Origin: Haliea sp963974125
GTDB lineage: Bacteria; Pseudomonadota; Gammaproteobacteria; Pseudomonadales; Halieaceae
DNA length: 64,000 nucleotides
Direction: 5' to 3'
Assembly (NCBI GenBank): GCA_963974125.1
Contig: CAXBCH010000013.1
Coordinates: 34,074-98,073 of the forward strand
Shown one piece after another: positions 17,435 to 26,464 of the stretch; within the stretch, counting starts at the first letter, position 1; every line of letters begins with the position of its first letter. A program made the translations under genes and the position numbers. The notes beneath the pieces were generated by a model. That model was not told where the DNA came from. It was given only the letters and a program-made list of their open reading frames with translations, and did no database searches.

Positions 17435-18336
17435 TGACGCCCCTGGGGGTATACCTGCGGGGCGTGCTGATGGGCGCCGCGGACATTGTACCCGGGGTAT
17501 CCGGCGGCACCATGGCGTTCATAACCGGTATTTACGACCGCCTGCTGGACAGTATCCGGTCTTTCGACCTGCGCTGCCTGCGGTTGCTGTGGCAACGGCG
17601 CTTTCGCGCTGCCTGGGGACATGTGGACGGCGGGTTCCTGCTGGCGCTGGTGTTGGGCATCTTCACCAGCATTCTGTCCCTGGCCCGCCTGCTCTCGTGG
17701 CTGTTGGCGGAATATCCGGTCCCATTGTGGGCGTTCTTTTTTGGCCTGATCCTGGCCTCGGCGCTGGTGTTGCTGCGCCAGGTTCCCCACTGGACACTGC
17801 CCCGGGCGATCTGCCTGCTGGTGGGACTGCTGCTGGCTGCCGGCATCGCCCTGTCCCCGGTCGTGGCCATGGCGCCGGGGCTGCCCGGCATTTTCGTGGC
17901 CGGTTTTATTGCCATTTGCGCGATGATCCTGCCGGGGATTTCAGGGAGCTTCATTCTCATTTTGCTGGGCATGTATGGCCCGGTCCTAAGCGCGGTAAAA
18001 AATCTGCAGCTGGACGTGATGGCCGTATTTGCCCTCGGTGCCGGCTTGGGGTTGATGTGTTTTTCGCGGCTATTGCACTGGCTTCTGCAGCGTTTTCACG
18101 TCGCCACCATGGCGTTGCTGACGGGCTTTCTGTTCGGTTCACTGCTGGTGGTCTGGCCCTGGAAGCACGCTCTCGACTGGGTGCTGGGCAGTGACGGAGA
18201 GTTGCGCCCGGCCCAGCAGGTACCGGTCTGGCCCTGGCAGTTTGCCGCTGAACCCCACCTGCCTCTCTGCGTGGCACTGATGGTCGCGGGTTTTGTCCTG
18301 GTGTGGCTGGTGGAACGGAGGTGGGGTGGTGGCTGA
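17434..18336 (+). CDS. popT: DUF368 polyprenyl-phosphate (undecaprenyl-phosphate) translocase
   Basis: A 300-residue membrane protein of the DUF368 family, whose members were shown in Vibrio and Staphylococcus to return undecaprenyl phosphate across the membrane for reuse in envelope synthesis. The family hallmark GAADIVPGVSGGTMAFITGI is at about residues 13-32, and its internal repeat AMILPGISGSFILILLGMYG near 170. About eight to nine hydrophobic segments are present. GTG 17434 abuts the pcm stop (TAGTG) and the TGA stop overlaps the nlpD start by 8 bases. The function is known for the family; its presence in the nlpD-rpoS cluster is what the sequence shows. Confidence 0.88.
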   Translation: MTPLGVYLRGVLMGAADIVPGVSGGTMAFITGIYDRLLDSIRSFDLRCLRLLWQRRFRAAWGHVDGGFLLALVLGIFTSILSLARLLSWLLAEYPVPLWAFFFGLILASALVLLRQVPHWTLPRAICLLVGLLLAAGIALSPVVAMAPGLPGIFVAGFIAICAMILPGISGSFILILLGMYGPVLSAVKNLQLDVMAVFALGAGLGLMCFSRLLHWLLQRFHVATMALLTGFLFGSLLVVWPWKHALDWVLGSDGELRPAQQVPVWPWQFAAEPHLPLCVALMVAGFVLVWLVERRWGGG

Positions 18337-19216
18337 GCAGCTTTCAGCGCCCAGCGCCGACAGGGGCGCTGCCCGATTAGCGGTGGTAACGCTGTTGCTG
18401 GCCCTGGTCATGCTGCTGGCGGCCTGCGCCGGCGGCCACCGCGCGCCGATCGAGGACCGGCATGCGCGCGCCGCGAGCGCAGTGCCGGCAGCCAATGTCC
18501 ATGTCGTGCAGCGCGGCGACACGCTCTATTCCATTGCCTTTCGGTTTGGCCTGGATTACCGGGACGTGGCCGCGGCCAATGGCATCGGACCACCCTATAC
18601 CATCTATCCCGGCCAGCGCCTGACCCTGATAGGCGGCCAGGCGTCCGCTTATGCTGCCCGCCCCCAGCCGGCCACAGCCCCCGCGTCGACGTCACGGTCG
18701 ACGCCGGATTCGCCTCCGCCGGCTACAGTTGCCCGCCCCGATCCGACCCCGGGACCCGTTATCACACCACCGTCATCCGTCCCTCCTACAAAAGTGATGC
18801 CGGCGACACCCGTGCCTGCGACGCCAGCGCCCAGGCCACCCCTGGGTCCGGTGACTGCCTGGCGCTGGCCAGCCTCGGGGCCCGTTACCAGGGGCTACTC
18901 GGCGACCGTGCACAAAGGCATCGATATCGGCGGCCAGCGCGGTGATGCGGTGCTGGCAGTGGCGGCGGGCGAGGTGGTATACGCCGGTACCGGCATCGTC
19001 GGCTTTGGTGAGCTGCTGATCATCAAGCACGATGACGTGTACCTCAGCGCCTACGGCCACAATGATCGCCTGCTGGTTACCGAGGGTACGCGGGTCAGTG
19101 CGGGGCAGCAGATCGCGGAGAAGGGCAGCAGCGGCACCGATACCGTGAAACTGCACTTCGAGATCCGCCAGGAAGGCCGGCCTGTTGATCCGCTGCGGCT
19201 GTTGCCGCCGAGGTAG
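18329..19216 (+). CDS. nlpD: NlpD-type LysM/M23 murein hydrolase activator lipoprotein
   Basis: A 295-residue lipoprotein that in E. coli activates the amidase AmiC for daughter-cell separation. The signal peptide ends in a lipobox LAAC with C33 as lipidation site. One LysM domain (VQRGDTLYSIAFRFGL, YPGQRL) spans about 54-98, then a Pro/Thr/Ala-rich linker (about 110-185), then an M23 domain (HKGIDIGGQRGDAVLAVAAG, KLHFEIRQEG). The canonical HxH of active M23 enzymes is reduced to KLHF, consistent with an activator rather than a hydrolase. GTG 18329 is chosen because GGAGGT lies 6 bases upstream. It precedes rpoS as in most gammaproteobacteria. Confidence 0.92.
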   Translation: MAEQLSAPSADRGAARLAVVTLLLALVMLLAACAGGHRAPIEDRHARAASAVPAANVHVVQRGDTLYSIAFRFGLDYRDVAAANGIGPPYTIYPGQRLTLIGGQASAYAARPQPATAPASTSRSTPDSPPPATVARPDPTPGPVITPPSSVPPTKVMPATPVPATPAPRPPLGPVTAWRWPASGPVTRGYSATVHKGIDIGGQRGDAVLAVAAGEVVYAGTGIVGFGELLIIKHDDVYLSAYGHNDRLLVTEGTRVSAGQQIAEKGSSGTDTVKLHFEIRQEGRPVDPLRLLPPR

Positions 19217-19270
19217 GTCGGGCCGCGCAGGTCGGGCCGCCCAGGTCGGGCCGCGCAGGTCGGGCCTCCC
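19215..19270. repeat. GGCC-centred 14-nt tandem repeat, site B
   Basis: Four perfectly phased 14-nt units lie at 19215-19228, 19229-19242, 19243-19256 and 19257-19270. Units 1 and 3 are identical (aggtcgggccgcgc); unit 2 differs at one position and unit 4 at two. The array begins 2 bases before the end of nlpD (its TAG stop is within AGGTAGG) and ends about 100 bases before rpoS, so it lies in the rpoS leader or promoter region. Same family as at 4209 and 46633. Confidence 0.88.
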
Positions 19271-19373
19271 TGACCAGCGCACATGGCGTCTTGTGCTGAA
19301 CATTCTCCTTGGGGTAATCTGATCCACCGGCCCGTATACGCTCAGCAGTCAAACGCGGAAGTGAGGTATAGCC

Positions 19374-20414
19374 ATGGATGTGGACACAAGAAAAACAAGC
19401 CCCAGGCGGTTGGTTGCAGAGGGCGAGTCCAACTCAGGGAATACGCGCGACGTGCGCTCCCGGCAGCATCCCGAAGAGCTACCTGACGCAGACGCAGAGG
19501 TGGAGCAGTCCCTCCCGGACAGCGACGAAGAGGCCGAGCAGGAAGCGTTTGACCGCGCCCGGTCCGCTCGCAGCGTGGAAAAATCCCTGGATGCTACCCA
19601 GCTCTACCTGAACGAAATAGGCTTTTCACCCCTGCTGACCGCCGACGAGGAGAAGCACTACGCCCGTCTGGCGATCAAGGGTGATGAGGCTGCCAGGCGG
19701 CGGATGATCGAGAGCAACCTGCGCCTGGTGGTGAAAATTTCCCGGCGCTATATCAACCGTGGCTTGACCCTGCTGGACCTGATTGAAGAGGGCAACCTGG
19801 GCCTGATCCGCGCGGTGGAAAAGTTCGATCCCGAGCGCGGCTTCCGCTTCTCCACCTACGCCACCTGGTGGATCCGCCAGACCGTCGAACGGGCGATCAT
19901 GAACCAGACCCGTACCATTCGCCTCCCCATCCATGTGGTCAAGGAACTCAATGTCTACCTGCGCGCCGCGCGCGAGCTGACCCAGAAGCTGGACCATGAG
20001 CCCAGCGCGGAAGAAATTGCACAGATGCTGGACAAGCCGGCAGAGGATGTGAAGCGCCTGTTGGGGCTGAACGAGCGGGTCACCTCGATCGATGTGCCGG
20101 TGGGGCCGGAGTCGGACAAGGCGGTGCTGGAAACCATCGCCGATCTCGGCGGCAACGACCCTTCCCAGCTGCTGCAGGACAGCGATATCCGTGACAGCAT
20201 CAGTCACTGGCTGGACGAGTTGTCTGAGAAGCAGCGGGAAGTGGTGTCGCGGCGTTTCGGGCTCAGGGGGCACGAAAGCAGCACCCTGGAAGAAGTGGGG
20301 CGGGAAATCGGCCTGACCCGGGAGCGGGTGCGGCAGATTCAGGTCGAGGCCCTGCGTCGCCTGCGCCAGATCATGGAGACCGAGGGCCTGACCGGAGATT
20401 CCCTGTTCAGCTGA
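19374..20414 (+). CDS. rpoS: RNA polymerase sigma factor RpoS (sigma-38)
   Basis: A 346-residue stationary-phase sigma factor. After an acidic N-terminal region of about 65 residues come region 1.2 (SLDATQLYLNEIGFSPLLTADEE), region 2 (NLRLVVKISRRYINRGLTLLDLIEEGNLGL, with the -10 recognition RFSTYATWWIRQTVERAI), region 3 and region 4.2 (TLEEVGREIGLTRERVRQIQ helix-turn-helix). MNQTRTIRLPIHVVKELN is typical for RpoS. ATG 19374 follows GAGGT. It is 157 bases after nlpD; a second promoter within nlpD, as in E. coli, is possible but not identifiable here. Confidence 0.96.
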   Translation: MDVDTRKTSPRRLVAEGESNSGNTRDVRSRQHPEELPDADAEVEQSLPDSDEEAEQEAFDRARSARSVEKSLDATQLYLNEIGFSPLLTADEEKHYARLAIKGDEAARRRMIESNLRLVVKISRRYINRGLTLLDLIEEGNLGLIRAVEKFDPERGFRFSTYATWWIRQTVERAIMNQTRTIRLPIHVVKELNVYLRAARELTQKLDHEPSAEEIAQMLDKPAEDVKRLLGLNERVTSIDVPVGPESDKAVLETIADLGGNDPSQLLQDSDIRDSISHWLDELSEKQREVVSRRFGLRGHESSTLEEVGREIGLTRERVRQIQVEALRRLRQIMETEGLTGDSLFS

Positions 20415-20436
20415 ACCTGCTGTGCCTGAGGGGCTG

Positions 20437-20760
20437 CTAACGCTCCAGCAGGGCCAGCTTGTTGGGCTTGTTGGCCCATTCCTCGGCGTCCGGCAGCGGT
20501 GGCTTCATCTCGGTGATGTTGGGCCAGATTTCCGCCAGCTCGGCGTTCAGTTCCAGGAAGACCTGCTGGTCTTCCGGCAGCTCGTCCTCGGAGAAGATCG
20601 CATCCACCGGGCACTCCGGTTCGCACAGGGCGCAGTCAATGCACTCGTCGGGGTGAATGACCAGGAAATTCGGGCCCTCGTAGAAGCAATCTACCGGGCA
20701 GACCTCGACACAGTCCGTGTGCTTACACTTGATACACTGCTCACCAACAACAAAAGTCAT
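20437..20760 (-). CDS. fdxA: Seven-iron ferredoxin FdxA
   Basis: A 107-residue soluble electron carrier with one 3Fe-4S and one 4Fe-4S cluster. The N-terminal CIKCKHTDCVEVCPVDCFY and central CIDCALCEPECPVDAI hold the cysteines. The C-terminal helical extension WPNITEMKPPLPDAEEWA is characteristic of the Azotobacter FdI/FdxA type found beside rpoS and mutS in Pseudomonas. Start ATG 20760. It is convergent to rpoS with 22 bases between stops and no clear terminator there. Confidence 0.96.
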   Translation of the reverse strand: MTFVVGEQCIKCKHTDCVEVCPVDCFYEGPNFLVIHPDECIDCALCEPECPVDAIFSEDELPEDQQVFLELNAELAEIWPNITEMKPPLPDAEEWANKPNKLALLER

Positions 20761-20886
20761 GCCAATCCTGCCTCATCTGCCCGCGGGCCAGTTCTAAGGT
20801 GGGGAAGTTTAACCGCTGCGGGGTGAGTTTTAAAGTGCTTCAGTGGTCTTGCTGCTGTGGTCTTGGCAAAGGTGGCTCTCGGCACC

Positions 20887-23800
20887 TCAGGCCTCTGGTC
20901 CGGCCGCCTGCAGCAGCGCAATGGCCTGATCGTAGTCGAAGCGGAGGATGTGGCGCAACAGTTGCTCGGCTGGCGCGGCACCCAGCAGGGCCTGCAGCAG
21001 GGATGCCTCCTCCCGGACCAGCTGTGTTGCCTGGATATCACCGATACGCAGGTACTCCTGCAGCCGCTGCAGTACCTCGGGGCCACGGTCAAGGTCAATG
21101 TCGGTCGTGTCTTGGTCGATCCCGCCGCCGGGGGCTGGCGGTTTGCTGGCAGACCTGGCAGCGGTTTTTTTGGCGAGCTCGGCGTCGCGGCGCGAGGGCA
21201 GCCACTGCAGGAGTTTCTGGAACAGGTATTCGGGCTCGACCGGTTTCGGAATGAAATCATTCATGCCGGCCTCAAGGCAGGCCCGGCGGTCATCGTCGAA
21301 GGCATTGGCGGTCATGGCCAGGATCGGCGTCTGTTCCCAGCCTGCCAGGCCGCGCAGGGCGCGGGTCGCTTGCAGCCCGTCGAGGTTGGGCATCTGCAGG
21401 TCCATCAGGATCAGGTCATAGTCACGGTGAGCGACCATTTCCAGTACTTCCACTCCATCTTCCGCGGCGTCGACAGTCAGGCCGACGCTGTGCAGCAGCT
21501 CCATGGCGACTTCACGGTTGATCACATTGTCCTCTGCCAGCAGCAGCCTCGCCCCGGCGCGGGTCTGTCGCAGCTGCTCCTCGCTGTCCCCGGCTTCGTT
21601 TTCGGGCTCGGGCAGAACGCCGTGCCCCCGTTGCAGCCAGGCGGTAAACCAGAAGGTGCTGCCTCTGCCGGGTGTGCTCTCTGCCCCGGCCTCACCGCCC
21701 ATCAATTCCGCCAGGCGCCGGGTGATTACCAGGCCCAGCCCCGTGCCTCCATACTGCCGCGTCGTGGACAGGTCGGCCTGCTCAAAGGCCTGGAACAATC
21801 GCTCAAGGCGGTCCGCAGGAATGCCGATGCCGCTGTCCTCGACTTCGAAGCGTACCAGCAGATTCGCACCACGTTCTTCCAGCAGGCGGGCGTGCAGACT
21901 GACGCCACCCCGGTCAGTGAATTTGATCGCATTGCCAGCCAGGTTCAGCAGGGCCTGGCGCAGCCGCACCATGTCTCCGCGCAGCCAGGTCGGTACCGAG
22001 TCCGTGTCGATATCTATCGTCAGCCCCTTGTCGTTTGCTGCCTCCCGGAGTATCGAGGCAACGTGATCCAGCACTGTCGTCAGGGTAAAGTCGCGATATT
22101 CCAGTTCAACTTTCCCGGCTTCGATTTTGGAGATGTCCAGAATGTCATTGATGATCGACAGCAGGTGGCGACCGGCGCCGTCGATCTTGCGCAGGCGGTC
22201 CTGATCGCGCGCCGTTGCCTCGGCGCGCAAGAGGTGGGTCAGGCCGAGGATCGCGTTCAGCGGGGTGCGGATTTCGTGGCTCATGTTGGCAAGGAAGGTG
22301 CTCTTGGCCAGATTGGCGGCCTCCGCGTGTTGCCGCGCGTCCTGTAGTTCCTGGGTGCGCTGATCTACCAGCTCTTCCAGGTGGTGACGGTGGGCATCCA
22401 GTTCCTGGGCAAGTTGCTTTTTCTCGGTAATGTCCTCCTTGATCGCGACGTAGTGGGTGACCGTGCCATCCGCCTGCCGTAGCGGGGTGACGAACGCAAA
22501 TTCCGTATATTCCTCACCATTCTTCTTGCGGTTGTAGAACTCGCCTTTCCAGGTCTCGCCGCGGGAGAGGGTATCCCATAGTGTGTCGTAGTTGTCGTCC
22601 GGTGTGCGTCCGGACTGGAGAATGCGGGGGTTTTGTCCCGCCACATCCTCGAGGCTGTAGCCCGTCACCCGAGTGAACGCCGTGTTGACGTATTCGATCT
22701 CCGCTTCGGCATTGGTTATCACGATGCTTTCCGGGCTTTGTTCTACCGCCAGGGCGAGCTTGCGTAACTGCAGCTCTGCTTCCTTGCGCTCGGTGATCAC
22801 CTCGGTCCAGATGATGATGCCGCCGACGCTGCCGTCCGCCTCGTACCAGGGGCCGCACTCCCAGCGGGTCCAGACCACGCTGCCGTCTGCGCGCTCAAAG
22901 CGGTCCTCCTCGGCGGAACTCCTCTCGCCGGCGAGCGCGCGTCGGTGCACCTCTCTCCAGCGCTGGGGCAGGTCGGGAAAGACTTCATAGTGATGCTTGC
23001 CGATTATGTTCTGGCCTTCAAGACCGTAGTCCCGAAGATAGCGCTTGCTGACATGGAGATAACGCAGTTGCCGGTCGTGAATGGCAATGGCGCTGGGGTC
23101 GTGCTCGACCACATAGTGCATCAGGTCATGGGAATGTCGGAGCGAATCAAGGCCGCGTTGGCGCTGCACCAGGCGCCAGATGTCGTTGCCCAGCAGTTGT
23201 ACGGTTTCCACATCAGTTGTCGAGTAGTCGCCGTCCTTGTTGGCGACACCGGCCAGCATCACTATCTTGCCATTTTCAAATACCGGCACGGAAATCATGC
23301 GGGTTGGGGCTGCCGGTCCCCCGGGTAGTCCCCGTGTGTCCGGATAGCCGGCACAGTCATTGATGATCACCGCGCGGTGCTGGCGCAGCGCATCTGCCCA
23401 GACACCGGCTTCAGCGACAGGACAGTGGTCTTTGTGCACCACCTCGCGGTAGTGTTCAATAGTGCGACGCGACCAGGCGACGGGTTCGATGGCCTGTTCA
23501 TCAGCATCGACGAAATGAATGAATGCCGCCCGGCTGCCGGTGAGATTTTCCGCCTGCTCCAGTCCGAACTGCATGAAATCCTTCTCGCCCAGGGCGGTGC
23601 GTGCACCGGGCAACAGGAGCTGCGCGGCGCTGCGCCGCCGGGACAACTCGGCGTGGGCCTCTGCCCTGAGTCTTGCGCTGACATCCAGTGCCATGACCAG
23701 TCGCGCCGGACGCCCGGCGAACAGCAACGCACCGGAGCGGATCTCGACGTCGATGCGATGGCCGTCCCGGGTAATGTGCTGGCTTGTGCCGGTGCCGTCA

Positions 23801-25146
23801 TTGTCTGCATCCAGGGCAGCCTGCCCTGGATGCGGCTCCAGTTCGGTGATGGCCATTTCCAGGAACTGCTTGCGACTGTATCCATAGTGATGGATAGCCG
23901 CCTCGTTGACGGCAAGGAAACGCCGTGTATCGAGGTCGTATACCCACATGGGGACCGGGTTGGCGGCAAACATGTCGCGGTGGCTGCGTTCGCTGGCCTG
24001 TAACTGCTCCCGGCTTGCCTCAAGCTGATGTTGGGTTTCCATAGAGCTGTCAATCACCGCGAGCAGGCGCCTGTAGTTGCGCGCCAGCAACAGGAAAAAC
24101 AGGGCCATGAGCAGGGTTATGGTGCTGCCCACGACCAGCACCCACTCTGGAGCCTGGCTCCGGTAGTTGGCGAGAAAGTGCGGCATGGCCTGGGCCGTCA
24201 CGGTCCAGGTGCGCCCCGCCAGTGGCAGCTCGGTCTGGCGCTGGTACTGTCTGTCCGGGGCTGCGCTGAAATCCTCCGAGTGGTACACATCCCGTGCTGT
24301 CGCCGGGGCATCAGTGTCGGTGATCGCGATGGCGAGTTCCGACAACTCGCTTGCCAACGCGGAATCAACGGCACTGTTGATGTTCACACCCATGAAGACC
24401 CAGCCGCAAAGCGGCGGCATCGTTACCTCTCCTGCCGGGTCGCTTGCTGCGCCATCGCAGTAGTCGGGCAGATACAGGACCAGGCCCGCCGCGCTCCCGT
24501 CATTGCCCGCGCCCGGAAGTTGCAACGAGGTTGTCATGCTGACCTCGCCGCTGCGACCCGCCCTTGAAAGCGCCTGCCTGTGAGCGGGGTCGGTGAGCAG
24601 ATCAAAACCCAGCGCCCGCCTGTTGTCCGGGCTGTAGGGTTCCACATACAGCAGCGGTGCGCGCCGATCGCGGTCTGACCGCGGCCAGACTTTGTAGTCG
24701 GCCAGGCCGTCGGCCTGTGTCATCTCCAGCAGACCGGCCAGCCCCTTGTGCGGCAGTGCCAGGGCGTAGCCCACTGCCTGGACTCCGGGCAGGTGCTCGG
24801 GTAGTTGCATGGCGGCGGCATAATCGTGGAATTCCTGCCGCGTGATCTGCTCACTGCCGTCGAACAGGCCGGCGATGCCGCGCAATGCGAGTATGTGAAT
24901 GTCGACTTGATGTTCCAGGGTGTCCACCAACCTCTGGAACTGAGCATCGAAGCGCAGCGCCAGGTGGGTGCGGTTGGCACGATCGACCTGATACCAGGCG
25001 ACAGTAGTACCCATTGCGCCGGCAACAAGCACGATGACGGGCAGGACATTCAGCAGGCCCAGCAACCGTGACCGGATGTTGGCAACAGGCGAATCTGCTG
25101 TGGTGTTGGCGAGTATCAATGACGCATTCCCGTGGCCGGCTCTCAT
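20887..25146 (-). CDS. CHASE-PAS-GAF-PAS-PAS hybrid sensor histidine kinase
   Basis: A 1419-residue membrane-bound hybrid kinase. A membrane helix at about 33-53, a periplasmic CHASE-type sensor (about 75-320) and a second helix (335-355) are followed by PAS (388-497), GAF (523-662), two more PAS/PAC units (673-795 and 796-912), HisKA with H957 in SHEIRTPLNA, HATPase_c (NLAGNAIKFTD, DSGIGIP, GGTGLGL) and a receiver with D1249 in LMDLQMP and K1301. The last about 80 residues are helical and lack a phosphotransfer histidine motif. ATG 25146 directly follows the TGA of the HD-GYP gene, so the two are translationally coupled. The ligand is unknown. Confidence 0.93.
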   Translation of the reverse strand: MRAGHGNASLILANTTADSPVANIRSRLLGLLNVLPVIVLVAGAMGTTVAWYQVDRANRTHLALRFDAQFQRLVDTLEHQVDIHILALRGIAGLFDGSEQITRQEFHDYAAAMQLPEHLPGVQAVGYALALPHKGLAGLLEMTQADGLADYKVWPRSDRDRRAPLLYVEPYSPDNRRALGFDLLTDPAHRQALSRAGRSGEVSMTTSLQLPGAGNDGSAAGLVLYLPDYCDGAASDPAGEVTMPPLCGWVFMGVNINSAVDSALASELSELAIAITDTDAPATARDVYHSEDFSAAPDRQYQRQTELPLAGRTWTVTAQAMPHFLANYRSQAPEWVLVVGSTITLLMALFFLLLARNYRRLLAVIDSSMETQHQLEASREQLQASERSHRDMFAANPVPMWVYDLDTRRFLAVNEAAIHHYGYSRKQFLEMAITELEPHPGQAALDADNDGTGTSQHITRDGHRIDVEIRSGALLFAGRPARLVMALDVSARLRAEAHAELSRRRSAAQLLLPGARTALGEKDFMQFGLEQAENLTGSRAAFIHFVDADEQAIEPVAWSRRTIEHYREVVHKDHCPVAEAGVWADALRQHRAVIINDCAGYPDTRGLPGGPAAPTRMISVPVFENGKIVMLAGVANKDGDYSTTDVETVQLLGNDIWRLVQRQRGLDSLRHSHDLMHYVVEHDPSAIAIHDRQLRYLHVSKRYLRDYGLEGQNIIGKHHYEVFPDLPQRWREVHRRALAGERSSAEEDRFERADGSVVWTRWECGPWYEADGSVGGIIIWTEVITERKEAELQLRKLALAVEQSPESIVITNAEAEIEYVNTAFTRVTGYSLEDVAGQNPRILQSGRTPDDNYDTLWDTLSRGETWKGEFYNRKKNGEEYTEFAFVTPLRQADGTVTHYVAIKEDITEKKQLAQELDAHRHHLEELVDQRTQELQDARQHAEAANLAKSTFLANMSHEIRTPLNAILGLTHLLRAEATARDQDRLRKIDGAGRHLLSIINDILDISKIEAGKVELEYRDFTLTTVLDHVASILREAANDKGLTIDIDTDSVPTWLRGDMVRLRQALLNLAGNAIKFTDRGGVSLHARLLEERGANLLVRFEVEDSGIGIPADRLERLFQAFEQADLSTTRQYGGTGLGLVITRRLAELMGGEAGAESTPGRGSTFWFTAWLQRGHGVLPEPENEAGDSEEQLRQTRAGARLLLAEDNVINREVAMELLHSVGLTVDAAEDGVEVLEMVAHRDYDLILMDLQMPNLDGLQATRALRGLAGWEQTPILAMTANAFDDDRRACLEAGMNDFIPKPVEPEYLFQKLLQWLPSRRDAELAKKTAARSASKPPAPGGGIDQDTTDIDLDRGPEVLQRLQEYLRIGDIQATQLVREEASLLQALLGAAPAEQLLRHILRFDYDQAIALLQAAGPEA

Positions 25147-26304
25147 TCAGCCCCGGGGCGCGAAAGTGGCGGCAAGCCGTGTATCGGTGGCGATCTCTCC
25201 GGCACTCTCCCGAAAATGCCGGGCAATGGTCACGAAGTCGGCGAAGCCCGCCACAAATGCATCCACCACATCGGGGTCGAACTGGGTGCCACGTCCCGCG
25301 ACGATAATCATGCGGGCTTCCTCCAGGGACATGGCGGTCTTGTAGACTCGCGCGGAAATGAGTGCATCGAAAACATCGGCAACGCTCATCAGGCGTGCCG
25401 AGAGCGGAATGGCTTCACCCCTGAGACCGTCGGGATAGCCACTGCCATCCCAGCGCTCGTGATGCCAGTGGGCGATTTCCTTGGCCAGGGCCAGGAACTC
25501 GACGTCTTCCTCGGTATCCCGTTCGGCGCGTTCGATCGCGATTGCGCCCAGTGCTGCGTGAGTTTGCATCACTGCCCATTCTTCGGGGTTGAGGGGGCCG
25601 GGTTTCAGCAGAACGCTGTCGGGGATACCGACCTTGCCGATATCGTGCAGCGGCGCGGAGCGGGTCAACAGTTCGATGTAGCGATTGTCGATCACTGCGC
25701 TGAAGCGCGGGTGGTCGCGCAAGCGGGTTGCGAGCTCGTGCACATAGCCCTGGGTGCGGAGGATATGGTTGCCGGTCTCCGGATCACGAATTTCCGCCAG
25801 GTGGGCCAGGGCTCGCACACTGACCAGCTGGATCATGTCGTTTTCCGCCATGCGCCGGTTGACCTCGGCCTCCAGCCAGGCATTGTGTCCCGCGAGCCTG
25901 TCGCGGGCCTGCTTCAGTTCCAGATGGATGCGCACCCGCGCCTGCAGTACCGGCGGCATGATGGGCTTGGTAATGTAATCCACGGCCCCCAGCTCAAACC
26001 CGCCAACCTGGTCCTGCTCACGATCCAGCGCGGTGACGAAAATAACCGGGATGGCGCGTGAGCGGGGGTTGGCCTGCAGGCGCTCGAGCACGGCATGGCC
26101 GTCCATTTCCGGCATCATCACATCCAGCAGGATCAGGTCCGGCAGCGGCTCGATGTAAGCCAGGCGCAGGGCGCGCGCACCGGAATTGGCCACTCGCACC
26201 TGATAGTCGGGACGCAACAGATCGCCGATCACCGCGAGATTGTCCGGGTTGTCGTCGACTACCAGGATGACCGGAGCGGACGTTGGTGACTGCTCTGGAC
26301 TCAT
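25147..26304 (-). CDS. REC-HD-GYP response regulator (c-di-GMP phosphodiesterase type)
   Basis: A 385-residue two-domain regulator. The receiver domain has acidic VVDDNPDN at 15-22, phosphoacceptor D61 in LLDVMMPEMDG and K113. A helix links to an HD-GYP domain with HD at 220-221 (LHDIGKVGIPD) and the GYP motif in DGSGYPDGLRG at 286-296; both are intact, so cyclic di-GMP hydrolysis is likely. Start ATG 26304 is chosen; an in-frame GTG at 26349 would add 15 residues, and neither has a strong ribosome-binding site. It is first in the operon with the hybrid kinase, its probable partner. Confidence 0.92.
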   Translation of the reverse strand: MSPEQSPTSAPVILVVDDNPDNLAVIGDLLRPDYQVRVANSGARALRLAYIEPLPDLILLDVMMPEMDGHAVLERLQANPRSRAIPVIFVTALDREQDQVGGFELGAVDYITKPIMPPVLQARVRIHLELKQARDRLAGHNAWLEAEVNRRMAENDMIQLVSVRALAHLAEIRDPETGNHILRTQGYVHELATRLRDHPRFSAVIDNRYIELLTRSAPLHDIGKVGIPDSVLLKPGPLNPEEWAVMQTHAALGAIAIERAERDTEEDVEFLALAKEIAHWHHERWDGSGYPDGLRGEAIPLSARLMSVADVFDALISARVYKTAMSLEEARMIIVAGRGTQFDPDVVDAFVAGFADFVTIARHFRESAGEIATDTRLAATFAPRG

Positions 26305-26464
26305 TTCAGGCTTTCGCCGCTGTTCGTTCCATGGTTCACCCTGGCGCACGACTCATGGGCAATTGCGGCCTCGGCGCGCGTCCAAAATCCTGTAACTTTC
26401 CCGGATAGTAGGCCCCCGGGTTCAAAACAGCCATGACCGCGACCCAGAAGCTGTGAAGTGGTTC

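Noticed and set aside
19215..19270. 14-nt repeats as a CRISPR array
   Set aside because: The units are contiguous, without spacers, too short, and no cas genes are present.
20415..20436. A terminator between rpoS and fdxA
   Set aside because: Only a 5-bp imperfect pairing is visible and there is no T tract.
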